DNA of 64,000 nucleotides from JAGVSZ01 sp019137045 (GTDB lineage Bacteria > Pseudomonadota > Gammaproteobacteria > Burkholderiales > SG8-39), in the NCBI GenBank assembly GCA_046347635.1, contig JAXMFT010000011.1:1-64000 (forward strand). The letters run 5' to 3'. Made by a program: the position numbers and the translations under genes. This document shows positions 1-8,146 of the stretch, piece after piece. The number at the start of each line of letters is the position of its first letter. Within the stretch, counting starts at the first letter, position 1. The notes beneath the pieces were generated by a model. The model was given only the letters and a program-made list of their open reading frames with translations, did no database searches and was not told where the DNA came from.

Positions 1-160
1 GGCGAGCCGGCCCGACGTCGCCTCCTGGTGCCGCAAACGCCGCGCGCCGGGTCCCGGTGCGGTCGGACCCATTGAAGCGACACGGCGTCCGACCGCACCA
101 CCCGTCGAGCGCGGCGCGGCACAAGTCGGCGCCGCCGGGCCGGCTCGCCCCGGCGGATGC

Positions 161-1321
161 TCAATACGACCGCGGCAGCCCGAGCACGTGCTCGGCGAGG
201 TAGGAGAGCACGAGGTTGGTCGAGATCGGCGCGATCTGGTAGAGCCGCGTCTCGCGGAACTTGCGCTCGACGTCGTACTCCTCGGCGAACGCGAAGCCGC
301 CGTGGGTCTGCATGCACATGTCGGCCGCCTGCCAGGAGGCCTCGGCGGCGAGCTGCTTCGCCATGTTGGCCTCGGCGCCGCACGGCCGCCCGTGCTCGTA
401 GAGATCGCAGGCTTTCTCGACCATCAAGGCGGCCGCGCGCATCGCCATGTAGGCGCGCGCGATCGGGAACTGGATGCCCTGGTTCTGCCCGATCGCGCGG
501 CCGAAGACCTTGCGCTCGACCGCGTAGTTCTTCGCCTTCTCGATGAACCAGCGCGCGTCGCCGACGCACTCGGCGGCGATCAGGATGCGCTCGGCGTTCA
601 TGCCGTCGAGGATGTAGCGGAAGCCCCTGCCTTCCGCGCCGATCAGGTTCTCCGCCGGCACCGCCATGTTGTCGAAGAACACCTCCGTGGTGGAGTGGTT
701 GATCATCGTGCGGATCGGGCGGATGGTGAGGCCGTGCCCGAGCGCCGCGCGCATGTCGACCAGGAACACCGACATGCCGTCGGTCTTCTTCGCCGCCTGG
801 TCGCGCGGTGTGGTTCGCGCCAGGAGCAGCATCAGGTCCGAGTGCTCGGCGCGCGAGGTCCAGACCTTCTGGCCGTTCACGACGTACTGGTCGCCCCGGC
901 GGACCGCGGTCGTGCGGATCGAGGCGGTGTCGGTGCCTGCGGTGGGCTCGGTCACGCCGAAGGCCTGGAGGCGCAGCTCGCCGGTGGCGATCTTCGGGAG
1001 GTACGCCCGCTTCTGCGCCTCGGTGCCGTGCCGCAGGAGCGTGCCCATGATGTACATCTGCGCGTGCGTCGCCGCGCCGTTCGCGCCGCTCGCCTGGACC
1101 TCCTCGAGGATCGCCGCGGCGAACGAGAGACCGAGGCCGCTGCCCCCGTACTGCTCCGGGATCAGACAGGAGAGATAGCCGGCCTCGGTCAGCGCGCGCA
1201 CGAACTCGGTCGGGTACCTGCGTTCGCGGTCGAGCGCGCGCCAGTACTCGCCGGGGTAGTCCGCGCACAGCTTGCCGACGGCGGCACGGATCTCCTGCAG
1301 GTCCTGCTCGCGGGTGCTCAT
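161..1321 (-). CDS. acyl-CoA dehydrogenase family protein
   Basis: Flavoprotein of about 386 residues, expected to oxidise an acyl-CoA thioester at the alpha-beta bond in the cytoplasm. Visible family features are the GVTEPTAGTD stretch of the FAD/substrate-binding middle domain, the VWTSRAEHSD segment, and the helical C-terminal domain with QTHGGFAFAEEYDVERKFRETRLYQIAPIST. At the usual YEGT catalytic Glu position of medium/short-chain enzymes I read an APIST-type segment, so the base may sit elsewhere or the substrate may be unusual. I chose the start at MSTREQDL because the 16 residues upstream look non-conserved. It is divergent from a CoA-transferase/crotonase pair, suggesting one CoA-linked catabolic module. 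Confidence 0.85.
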   Translation of the reverse strand: MSTREQDLQEIRAAVGKLCADYPGEYWRALDRERRYPTEFVRALTEAGYLSCLIPEQYGGSGLGLSFAAAILEEVQASGANGAATHAQMYIMGTLLRHGTEAQKRAYLPKIATGELRLQAFGVTEPTAGTDTASIRTTAVRRGDQYVVNGQKVWTSRAEHSDLMLLLARTTPRDQAAKKTDGMSVFLVDMRAALGHGLTIRPIRTMINHSTTEVFFDNMAVPAENLIGAEGRGFRYILDGMNAERILIAAECVGDARWFIEKAKNYAVERKVFGRAIGQNQGIQFPIARAYMAMRAAALMVEKACDLYEHGRPCGAEANMAKQLAAEASWQAADMCMQTHGGFAFAEEYDVERKFRETRLYQIAPISTNLVLSYLAEHVLGLPRSY

Positions 1322-1386
1322 GGGGGTCGATCGCTGGAAAGGGCGGGCTATGATAGCGCCCTCGCTCAAGGGACCACGACGCCCCG

Positions 1387-2580
1387 ATGCCCAGGGTTGC
1401 CGCCTCGACCGCGCTCGCGCGCTTCCGCGTCATCGATCTCTCGCGCGTGCGCGCCGGGCCGACGTGCGTCAAGCAGTTCGCCGACTTCGGCGCCGACGTG
1501 ATCAAGGTCGAGTCGCCACCCGGCGTCGACCCGAACGAGGACATGGGCGGGCCGCGCGGCGGATCGGACTTCCAGAACCTGCACCGGAACAAGCGCTCGA
1601 TCACGCTCAACCTGAAGCTCGCCGAAGGGCGCGCGATCCTGCTCGCGCTCGCCAAGACGGCGGACGTCGTGGTCGAGAACTTCCGGCCCGACGTGAAGTT
1701 CCGGCTCGGTCTGGACTACGACTCGCTGAAGGCGGTCAATCCGCGCATCGTCCTCGCGAGCATCTCCGGCTTCGGGCAGGACGGTCCCTATCGGGACCGG
1801 CCCGGCTTCGACCAGATCGCGCAGGGCATGAGCGGGCTCATGTCGGTCACCGGGCAGCCGGGGCAGGGGCCGATGCGCACCGGCGCGGCGATCGCGGATG
1901 TTTCGGCCGGCCTGTTCGCGGCGCTCGGCATCATGACCGCGCTGCTGGAGCGCGAGCAGTCGGGCGAGGGGCAGTGGGTGCAGTCGTCGCTGCTGCAGTC
2001 GGGGATCGCGCTGATGGACTTCCAGGCGGCGCGCTACCTCGTGGAGGGCGAGGTCCCGGGCCAGGTCGGCAACGATCATCCGACCAGCATGCCGACTTCG
2101 GCCTACCGGACGGCGGACGGCTACATCAACGTGGGGGCGTCCGGCGACGGCATGTGGGTGCGGCTGTGCGGGGCCATGGGCCGGGCGGATCTGCTGGAGC
2201 GGGACGAGTTTCGCGACCAGCCCGCGCGCGCGCGGAACCGGGCGGCGCTGAACGCGGCGCTCAACGAGACCTTCGGCGCGAAGCCGAGCGCCGCGTGGAT
2301 CGCGCTGCTGAACGAGGCCGGCGTGCCGTGCGGGCCGATCTATGCGGTCGACGAGGTGTTCGGCGATCCGCAGGTGCGGCACCTCGAAGCGGCGGCCGCG
2401 GTCGAGCACCCGACGCTCGGGACGATCCGGCTCGTCAATCAGGCGGTGAAGCTCACGCGCACGCCGGCGTCGGTCGCGGCCGCGCCGCCGGAGCGCGGAG
2501 AACACACCGAGGAAGTGCTGCGCGAGCTCGGCTACGGCGCGCCGGACATCGTCCGGCTGCGCGCGGCGCGGGTGATCTAG
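1387..2580 (+). CDS. CaiB/BaiF family (class III) CoA-transferase
   Basis: About 397 residues, the usual length for the formyl-CoA transferase/CaiB family, which moves CoA between organic acids. The N-terminus has the family pattern VIDLSRVRAGPTCVKQFADFGADVIKVESP, followed by NKRSITLNLK, the DVVVENFRPDV segment and ASISGFGQDGPYRDRPGFDQIAQGMSG. The substrate cannot be told from sequence. It starts 65 bases from the divergent acyl-CoA dehydrogenase start and is followed 12 bases later by a crotonase, so it probably activates the acid that those two enzymes process. Confidence 0.88.
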   Translation: MPRVAASTALARFRVIDLSRVRAGPTCVKQFADFGADVIKVESPPGVDPNEDMGGPRGGSDFQNLHRNKRSITLNLKLAEGRAILLALAKTADVVVENFRPDVKFRLGLDYDSLKAVNPRIVLASISGFGQDGPYRDRPGFDQIAQGMSGLMSVTGQPGQGPMRTGAAIADVSAGLFAALGIMTALLEREQSGEGQWVQSSLLQSGIALMDFQAARYLVEGEVPGQVGNDHPTSMPTSAYRTADGYINVGASGDGMWVRLCGAMGRADLLERDEFRDQPARARNRAALNAALNETFGAKPSAAWIALLNEAGVPCGPIYAVDEVFGDPQVRHLEAAAAVEHPTLGTIRLVNQAVKLTRTPASVAAAPPERGEHTEEVLRELGYGAPDIVRLRAARVI

Positions 2581-2592
2581 GAGGGCAGGGGA

Positions 2593-3375
2593 GTGGCCGA
2601 GCTCATCTCGCGGCGCGACGGCGCGGTCGGCCGGATCGTCTTCTCGAATCCGGCGCGCATCAACGCGATGACCTTCGACATGTGGCGCGCGCTGCCGCAG
2701 GCGCTCGCGGCGTTCGACGCCGATCCGGCCGTCCGCCTGGTCGTGCTGGCCGGCGCCGGGGACAAGGCTTTCGTCTCCGGCGCCGACATCTCGCAGTTCG
2801 AGCAGAACCGGACGAGCGAGGAGGCACGCAGCGCCTACAACCAGGCGGTCGAGGCCGCCTACCTCGCGCCCATCCGGTGCGCCAAGCCGGTGATCGCCCA
2901 GATCCGCGGCATCTGCATGGGCGGCGGCCTCGGGCTCGCGGCGGCGTGCGACGTGCGCTTCTGCAGCGACGACGCGGTGTTCCGCATGCCGGCGGCGCGG
3001 CTCGGCCTGGGTTACAGCTACGTCGGCATGCGGCGCTTCGTCCAGGTGCTCGGAGCCGCGAGTACCGCCGACATCTTCCTCAGCGCGCGCAGGTTCGGTG
3101 CCGCCGACGCGCTGCAGATGGGTTTCGTGCAGCGGGTCTTTGCGGCCGCGGACCTGGAGCGCGAGGTCGGTGCGTACGCCGCGACGGTCGGGGAGAACGC
3201 GCCGCTTTCGCTGCTCGCGGCGAAGGCGGCGATCCGCGCGGTGCTGACGGACCCCGGCGAGCGCGACATGGCCGCGCTGCAGGCCCAGATCGACGCGTGC
3301 TACGCGAGCGCCGACTACGCCGAGGGGCAGCGCGCGTTCATGGAGAAGCGCACGCCGGGTTTCAAGGGACGCTAG
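2593..3375 (+). CDS. enoyl-CoA hydratase/isomerase (crotonase) family protein
   Basis: Starts with GTG after a GGAGGGCAGGGGA purine-rich stretch; 260 residues. The crotonase fold is clear: SGADISQFEQNR contributes the first oxyanion-hole segment and CMGGGLGLAAACDVRFCSDDAVFRMPAARLGLGY the second. The two Glu residues used by classical hydratases are not where expected: GGGLGL instead of GGGxEL, and MPAARLGLG without a PE pair. It may be an isomerase, hydrolase or lyase of this superfamily instead of a hydratase. It forms an operon with the CoA-transferase, and its stop codon overlaps the stop of the convergent SDR gene by two bases. Confidence 0.85.
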   Translation: MAELISRRDGAVGRIVFSNPARINAMTFDMWRALPQALAAFDADPAVRLVVLAGAGDKAFVSGADISQFEQNRTSEEARSAYNQAVEAAYLAPIRCAKPVIAQIRGICMGGGLGLAAACDVRFCSDDAVFRMPAARLGLGYSYVGMRRFVQVLGAASTADIFLSARRFGAADALQMGFVQRVFAAADLEREVGAYAATVGENAPLSLLAAKAAIRAVLTDPGERDMAALQAQIDACYASADYAEGQRAFMEKRTPGFKGR

Positions 3376-4127
3376 GCGCCCAGGTTCAGCACCACCCCCG
3401 ACAGCTGCCCCGCGCGGTCCGAGGCGAGAAACGCGACCGTGTCGGCCACCTGCTCCGGCTCGATCACGCGCCCGAAGCTGCCGTCCTTCAGCACTTCCTC
3501 GGCCTTCGACTCGTCGCCGTACTTCTGCTTCGCCACGTTGCGCACGAGCGTCATGATCCGGTCGGTCCGCGTCGCCGGCGGATGGACCGCGACCACCCGC
3601 ACGCCGAACTCCGGGGTCTTGGCGCCGAGGCCCTTGGTGAACGCCGCGAGCCCGGCATTGGCCACCGCCCCGCAGATGTACTCGTAGCTCGGCTTCTCGC
3701 CCGCCATCCCGATCACGTTCACGATCACGCCGCGCCCGCGCGACTTCATCCCGCCGAGCACCTCGCGGGTCATGTTGACGTAGCCGAAGAGCTTGAGATC
3801 CCAGGCGTGGCGCCACTGCACCTCGTCGAGGTCGAGCAGCGAGCCGCCGGGGATGTCGCCCGCGTTGTTGACGAGGACGTCCACCGCCCCCGCGGCGGAC
3901 GCGACCCGCTTCACCGCCGCGCCGTCGCGCAAGTCCGCGACATGGAGCGTCACCTCGACCGGGTACTCGGCGCGGACGACCGCCCGCGCGGCGTCCAGCC
4001 GGCCCGGGTCGCGCGAGACGAGGTGGAGATTGCAGCCCTCCCGCGCGAACCGCAGCGCGCACGCGAGCCCGATGCCCTTCGAGCCGCCGGTGATGAGCAC
4101 GTGCCTGCCTTGCAGTCCGAGGTCCAT
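3372..4127 (-). CDS. short-chain dehydrogenase/reductase with atypical active site
   Basis: 251-residue Rossmann protein. LITGGSKGIG near residue 10 is the dinucleotide-binding TGxxxGxG motif, and VNNAGD is the NNAG motif. Where a classical SDR has the Ser and YxxxK catalytic residues, this protein reads VIGMAGEKPSYEYICGAVANAGL, with no Tyr/Lys pair in register. It may be a divergent SDR with another mechanism. The start at MDLGLQGR is chosen because AGAAGGAG lies just upstream; the longer reading adds 19 unsupported residues. It is convergent with the crotonase gene. Its upstream side carries the old start region of a Rieske gene (see the repeat at 4172). Confidence 0.85.
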   Translation of the reverse strand: MDLGLQGRHVLITGGSKGIGLACALRFAREGCNLHLVSRDPGRLDAARAVVRAEYPVEVTLHVADLRDGAAVKRVASAAGAVDVLVNNAGDIPGGSLLDLDEVQWRHAWDLKLFGYVNMTREVLGGMKSRGRGVIVNVIGMAGEKPSYEYICGAVANAGLAAFTKGLGAKTPEFGVRVVAVHPPATRTDRIMTLVRNVAKQKYGDESKAEEVLKDGSFGRVIEPEQVADTVAFLASDRAGQLSGVVLNLGA

Positions 4128-4171
4128 CGCCGCTCCTTCTGCCGGAAAGCGCCGATGGTATAACCACCGCG

Positions 4172-4236
4172 ACGCAGGACGCACTCGCCGCCACCGCCCG
4201 GCCGCTCGCCGCGGCGCGCACTTTGCCGCGGCGGGT
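4172..4236 (+). repeat. left copy of 65-bp imperfect direct repeat (relic of Rieske gene start)
   Basis: This segment matches 4871-4935 at 56 of 65 positions; the core 4184-4236 matches at 50 of 53. The right copy is the first 22 codons of the Rieske oxygenase gene. The left copy keeps the same frame (LAATARPLAAARTLPRRV) but has ACG where the gene has ATG, and runs into a stop soon after. The toxin-antitoxin pair lies between the copies, 699 bases apart. I read this as a scar of the module's insertion or of partial duplication of the gene start. Confidence 0.8.
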
Positions 4237-4308
4237 CTCCCTGTGCGGCCGATTCACCGAAGCGCGCGGCTGAAGGCAACGTTAGAGGAGCATCAGAAGC
4301 CGTGGCGC

Positions 4309-4314
4309 TATACT
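4309..4314 (+). promoter_or_regulatory. possible -10 box of the toxin-antitoxin operon
   Basis: TATACT lies 25 bases upstream of the antitoxin ATG in DNA that is visibly less GC-rich than its surroundings. No good -35 hexamer sits 17 bases upstream, so this is a weak assignment by position and composition. Such operons are usually autoregulated by the antitoxin; no clear palindrome was seen. Confidence 0.3.
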
Positions 4315-4338
4315 GTCGCTGAGAAAGAGGAATGGCCA

Positions 4339-4542
4339 ATGAACATGCCCGGAATCGAGTTTCTGCGCGACCGCAAAGGTCGCCGCAAGGCCGTTCTTAT
4401 CGACCTCAAGAAGCATAGGCAGCTCTGGGAAGATCTTTACGACGCTTACCTGGCCCATTCACGTCGCGCAGAGCGTCGTGAATCGCTTGCGACCGTAAAG
4501 CGCCTCATCAGGGCTCGCGCCAAGCGCAAGGCGCGTGGCTGA
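4339..4542 (+). CDS. putative antitoxin of type II toxin-antitoxin pair
   Basis: 67 residues, beginning MNMPGIEFLRDRKGRRKAVLIDL after the purine-rich AAGAGGAATGG. The N-terminal half resembles the beta-strand part of small Phd/RelB-type antitoxins that set a strand and helix against the toxin. The C-terminal half is a very basic helix (RRAERRESLATVKRLIRARAKRKARG). The order antitoxin then toxin and the 8-base overlap with the toxin gene are typical of such pairs. Codon use is less GC-biased than in the flanking genes, consistent with acquisition by transfer. The family is not certain from sequence alone. Confidence 0.65.
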   Translation: MNMPGIEFLRDRKGRRKAVLIDLKKHRQLWEDLYDAYLAHSRRAERRESLATVKRLIRARAKRKARG

Positions 4543-4795
4543 TTTCGCGGTCGTCTTTGCGCGCTCGGCGCGCAAAGAACTACAAGGTCTTGATCCACAA
4601 GTCGCGCGGCGCATCCTCAAGCAGATCGAGGTCTTGGTGACCGACCCGCGACCGTCCGGCGTGGTCAAGCTTGAGGGCGCCGCAGATCTTTGGCGCATCC
4701 GTGTCGGCCAGTGGCGCGTCGTTTACCGGATCTCGGACCGCGAACGCCTGGTCGACGTCATTGCCGTTCGTCACCGCAGCGACGCCTACAGATAG
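4535..4795 (+). CDS. RelE/ParE family toxin
   Basis: 86 residues, GTG start inside the antitoxin gene. FARSARKELQGLDPQVARRILKQIEVL followed by LEGAADLWRIRVGQWRVVYRISD...DVIAVRHRSDAYR is the standard RelE/ParE fold pattern: two N-terminal helices and then the beta sheet carrying the WRIRVGxWRVVY strand pair. RelE members cleave mRNA on the ribosome and ParE members block gyrase; sequence alone does not decide. The pair sits between the SDR and Rieske genes, flanked by copies of the Rieske gene start. Confidence 0.85.
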   Translation: MADFAVVFARSARKELQGLDPQVARRILKQIEVLVTDPRPSGVVKLEGAADLWRIRVGQWRVVYRISDRERLVDVIAVRHRSDAYR

Positions 4796-4870
4796 CCGCG
4801 CTGAGTCAACGGGCCGACGGGGCGCGCCGGTGAACGTGGACGATCAGCGACCGACGGTTTGAGCATCCGC

Positions 4871-4935
4871 ATGCAGCGTGAGCTCGCCGCCACCGCCCGC
4901 CCGCTCGCCGCGGCGCGCACGCTGCCGCGGCGGGT
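4871..4935 (+). repeat. right copy of 65-bp direct repeat, start of Rieske gene
   Basis: Right-hand partner of 4172-4236, coincident with codons 1-22 of the Rieske oxygenase. Identity continues through the ATG/ACG position, so the repeat unit includes the translation start and not only coding DNA. The base just upstream of the unit differs between the copies. Confidence 0.8.
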
Positions 4936-5995
4936 GTACACCGACGCGGAAGTCTTCGCGCTGGAAAGCCGAGTGCTCTTCGGCCGCATGTGGCTCTGCG
5001 TCGGCCGCGAGGAAGACCTGCCGGAGGTAGGGAGCTTCCTGACGCAGGAGATCGGCGGCGAGAAGATTCTGGTGGTACGCGGCGAGGACCGCGCGCTGCG
5101 CGCATTCTTCAACGTCTGCCGCCACCGCGGCGCGCGGCTCGTCGAAGAGCCGTGCGGGCGGCTGCGCGGGGCGATCGGCTGCCCCTATCACGCCTGGACC
5201 TATGCCCTCGACGGCCGGCTGCTCTGCGCGCCGCGCGCCGCGCCCGGCTTCCGCACCGAAGACTATCCGCTCGCGCAGGCGCGGCTCGAGGCGCTCGGCG
5301 GCTTCGTGTTCGTGAACCTCGACGCGAACGCGCCCGCGCTCGGCGCGGCGCTCGCCGATCTCCCCGACCTCGCGCGCTACCAGCTCGCCGAGCTGCGCCG
5401 GGTCCGCGCGATCGAGTACGCGGTCGCGGCCAACTGGAAGGTGGTCGCGGAGAATTACAGCGAGTGCTACCACTGCCCGCTCGTCCACCCGCAGCTCCAC
5501 CGCATCAGCGACATCACCAGCGGCTTCGCGCAGGCCGGCGCGTGCTTCAACGGCGGGCCAATGCGGCTGCGCGCCGGGTTCACCACGATGTCGATGAGCG
5601 GGACGACCGCGTTTCCGCCCCTCCCGGGGCTCACGGCGGAGGACCACCGGCTGGTGCACTACTACCTCGTCTATCCGAACCTCATGCTCGGGCTGCACCC
5701 GCAGTACGTCCTGGTGCATCGCGCCTGGCCGCTCGCGCCCGACCGCACGCGCGTGGTGTGCGAGTGGCTCGTCCCGCAGGCCACGCTCAGCGCGGACGGC
5801 TTCGATCCGTCGGACGTCGTCGAGTTCTGGGATGTGACCAACCGCCAGGACTGGGCGCTGTGCGAGCGGGTGCAGCGCGGCGCCGCCTCGGCGGGCTACG
5901 TCCCCGGCCCGTACCACCCGGCCGAGCTGTGCGTGCACGCGTTCGACAAGTGGTACGCCGATTCGATCGCGCCGGTGCTCGCGCCTACTTCCTGA
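4871..5995 (+). CDS. Rieske-type aromatic ring-hydroxylating oxygenase, alpha subunit
   Basis: 374 residues from the ATG; a TTG 12 bases earlier is possible, but the repeat relic aligns with this ATG. Residues around 80-105 hold the Rieske [2Fe-2S] ligands CRHRGARL...CPYHAWTY. The catalytic domain has NWKVVAENYSECYHCPLVH, giving the mononuclear iron ligands. It resembles single-component alpha subunits of the choline-monooxygenase/aromatic-hydroxylase type, which need a separate reductase; none is adjacent. Its natural promoter has probably been displaced by the toxin-antitoxin module. The 3' end overlaps the convergent hydrolase by 11 bases. The substrate is unknown. Confidence 0.88.
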   Translation: MQRELAATARPLAAARTLPRRVYTDAEVFALESRVLFGRMWLCVGREEDLPEVGSFLTQEIGGEKILVVRGEDRALRAFFNVCRHRGARLVEEPCGRLRGAIGCPYHAWTYALDGRLLCAPRAAPGFRTEDYPLAQARLEALGGFVFVNLDANAPALGAALADLPDLARYQLAELRRVRAIEYAVAANWKVVAENYSECYHCPLVHPQLHRISDITSGFAQAGACFNGGPMRLRAGFTTMSMSGTTAFPPLPGLTAEDHRLVHYYLVYPNLMLGLHPQYVLVHRAWPLAPDRTRVVCEWLVPQATLSADGFDPSDVVEFWDVTNRQDWALCERVQRGAASAGYVPGPYHPAELCVHAFDKWYADSIAPVLAPTS

Positions 5996-6869
5996 CGAAC
6001 CCGAGGATCCCGCCGCCGATCGAGCCCGCGTCGCGCGCGTCCCAGCGGCCGGCGTCGACCGCGGCGAGGAAGTCGGCGACCGCGGCATTGAACGCTTCCG
6101 CATCCTCGATGTTTATGGTGTGCCCCGCGCGCGGCAGCACGACGAGCCCGGCGGTGCGGATCGAGCGCTTCAAGAGCAGGCTCGCCTCGAGGCACGGGTC
6201 GTCCTCGTCCCCGGTCATGACGAGCGTCGGCACGTCGATCCGCTTCATCCCGTCGACGAGCTGGTAGAGCATCGGCCGGCGCATCTGCACGCCGCGCAGC
6301 GTGAGCGCCGCGCCCCTGGGGGAGTGCCCGGCGAGCTGGTCGGCGAACGCCTGCCAGCCGCGCGGATTCTTGGTGCGGAAGCGCACGCGCGTGGGCCCGG
6401 CCGCGTACTGGCGCAGGGCCTGCTCGCCCTCGGCCTCGAACGCGGCCGCGGCGGCCGCGCACTCCGCGCGGAACCGCTCCTCGTCGCCGGGTTGGGCGCC
6501 ATAGCCGCAGCCGGCGATCACCAGCGAACGGGCGCGGTGCGGATGCGCGAGCCCCACGTGCAACGTCGCGAAGCCGCCCATGGAAAGGCCGACGACGTGC
6601 GCGCGGTCGATCGTCAGGTGGTCGAGCACCGCGACGACGTCGTCGCGCGCGTGCTCCTGCGAGTAGCTCGCCACGCTCTCGGGGACGTCGGACGGCGGGT
6701 AGCCGCGCGCCGCGTACGCGATGCAGCGGTAGCGGCGCGAGAAGTACCGCAGCTGCGGCTCCCAGCTGCGGTGGTCGCCGGCGAACTCGTGCACGAAGAT
6801 CACGGGAGTCCCGTGCCCAGCCTCTTCGTAGTGGAGCTTGACGCCGTCGGGGGCGGTGGCGTGGGGCAT
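5985..6869 (-). CDS. alpha/beta fold hydrolase
   Basis: 294 residues. VHEFAGDHRSW near the N-terminus supplies the oxyanion region. VGLSMGG carries the nucleophilic Ser, TGDEDDPC the acidic residue region, and PRAGHTINIED the catalytic His. The substrate is not predictable; family members hydrolyse esters, C-C bonds of ring-cleavage products or lactones. The start at MPHATAPDGVKLHYEE matches the family N-terminus; the 31 residues of upstream open frame are not family-like. A minus-strand hairpin-T-tract structure lies 66 bases upstream of the start codon, inside the leader. Confidence 0.87.
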   Translation of the reverse strand: MPHATAPDGVKLHYEEAGHGTPVIFVHEFAGDHRSWEPQLRYFSRRYRCIAYAARGYPPSDVPESVASYSQEHARDDVVAVLDHLTIDRAHVVGLSMGGFATLHVGLAHPHRARSLVIAGCGYGAQPGDEERFRAECAAAAAAFEAEGEQALRQYAAGPTRVRFRTKNPRGWQAFADQLAGHSPRGAALTLRGVQMRRPMLYQLVDGMKRIDVPTLVMTGDEDDPCLEASLLLKRSIRTAGLVVLPRAGHTINIEDAEAFNAAVADFLAAVDAGRWDARDAGSIGGGILGFVRK

Positions 6870-6934
6870 CGGGACCTCCGGTGGCGAGGGCGCAAGCGTA
6901 CCCGAACCCCAGGGCGGTAAGATCCGGCCTCGAT

Positions 6935-6970
6935 GCAAAAAAGAAACGGGCCGTATTCGCATACGGCCCG
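6935..6970 (-). terminator. Rho-independent terminator-like hairpin upstream of the hydrolase gene
   Basis: Bases 6947-6970 form a perfect 10-bp stem (CGGGCCGTAT with its complement) closed by a 4-base loop. On the minus strand it is followed by TTTCTTTTTTG, a good terminator tail. No minus-strand gene ends here; the next minus-strand feature is the hydrolase start at 6869. It therefore either ends a short untranslated RNA starting between about 6971 and 7150, or acts as a leader attenuator for the hydrolase gene. Confidence 0.7.
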
Positions 6971-7152
6971 CAAGTTACCGCAGGGGAACTCTTTCGCCGC
7001 CCGGCTCGGCTGCGATCCGGTCCGCGCGGCGATGACGACGGTGGGAACGGTAGCAGAGGGCCCCGCGGCGCAGCGCGTTCTGTGACAAGTTTTTTCAAGC
7101 GCGGCGAGCCGGTCGCGGAGAGTTGACAGCGTTCCGTCACACGGGAACCCGG

Positions 7153-8120
7153 ATGGACCGTACCGAGCGCTTCTACAAGCTGCACCGCCTGCTCGAGGCG
7201 AAGGGCACGGTGCGGATCGGCGAGCTCCTGCGCGAGCTCGGGGTGTCGCGCGCGACGTTCAAGCGCGATCTCGAGTACATGCGCGACCGCATGAACGCCC
7301 CCATCGAGTGGGACCGCGAGCAGAGGGGGTACCGGTTCGCCGCCGGCGCGGCGGGCGCGCCGCGCTACGAGCTGCCCGGCCTGTGGTTCAGCCCCGCGGA
7401 GATCCGGGCCCTGCTCACCATGCAGCACCTGCTCGCCAGCCTGCAGCCGGGCCTGCTCGAACCGCACGTGAAGCCGCTGCTCGCACGCCTGCGCGCGGCG
7501 CTCGGCGCGGGCGAGCATCCGGCCGACGAGGTCGAGCGCCGCGTGCGCATCATCCATCTCGGCGCGCGCAATCTCGCCTTGCCGCACTTCGAACGCGTGG
7601 CTGCCGCGGTGCTGAACCGCCAGCGCCTGCGCATCGCCTACGCGAGCCGCGGCTCGAACGAGCGCACCGAGCGCGAGATCAGCCCGCAGCGCCTCGTCCA
7701 CTACCGCGAGAACTGGTATTGCGACGCGTGGTGCCACCTGCGCGAGGACCTGCGCAGCTTCGCGGTGGATGCGATCCAGTCCGCCGAGCCGGTGGGGAGG
7801 AAGGCGAAGAACGTCCCCGAGCGCGAGCTCGACGAGGTGCTCGCGGCCGGCTACGGCATCTTCTCCGGCCGCAGGACGACCTGGGCGAAGCTGCGATTCA
7901 CCGCCGGAGCGCGCGCTGGGTGGCGGCGGAGGAGTGGCACCCGCGCCAGCGAGCGCGCTTCGAGGCGGACGGCAGCTACGTGCTGGAGCTGCCGTTCTCC
8001 GACCCGCGCGAGCTCGCGATGGACGTGCTGCGCCACGGGGCGCACGTGGAGGTGCTGGAGCCGGCGAGCCTGCGGGACGCGGTGAAAGCGCAGCTCGCCG
8101 CGGCGCTCGCAAGATACTGA
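7153..8120 (+). pseudogene. frameshifted HTH/WYL-domain transcriptional regulator
   Basis: The N-terminal MDRTERFYKLHRLLEAKGTVRIGELLRELGVSRATFKRDLEYM is the DeoR-like winged helix of WYL regulators. The middle has the WYL-type core (LRIAYASRG, RLVHYRENWYCDAWCHLREDLRSFAVDAI). Near base 7905 the frame changes: after AKLRF the rest of the conserved C-terminus (ARWVAAEEWHPRQ to AKAQLAAALARY-type end) reads in another frame and stops at 8120. A single missing base explains it. The regulator is either recently inactivated or the base call is wrong. It is divergent from the hydrolase gene, a usual place for a local regulator. The ATG at 7153 is preferred over a TTG at 7123. Confidence 0.75.
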
Positions 8121-8146
8121 ACCGGTCGTCAACCAGGGAGATGGAA

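Noticed and set aside
1..160. Possible gene end at the left edge
   Set aside because: No open frame with recognisable protein and no RNA structure convincing enough to report.
1349..1354. TATGAT as promoter of the CoA-transferase gene
   Set aside because: Plausible -10 but no -35 partner, and it reads almost equally well in both directions in this divergent gap.
2593..3375. Calling this gene a true enoyl-CoA hydratase
   Set aside because: Both Glu residues needed for hydration are absent at their usual positions, so only the crotonase superfamily is claimed.
1366..4257. A 963-codon minus-strand frame opposite the CoA-transferase and crotonase
   Set aside because: Antisense shadow with Arg-rich composition and no recognisable domain.
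7123..7128. TTGACA as a -35 box for the WYL gene
   Set aside because: No -10 element follows at 16-18 bases, and the ATG at 7153 would leave no room for a leader.
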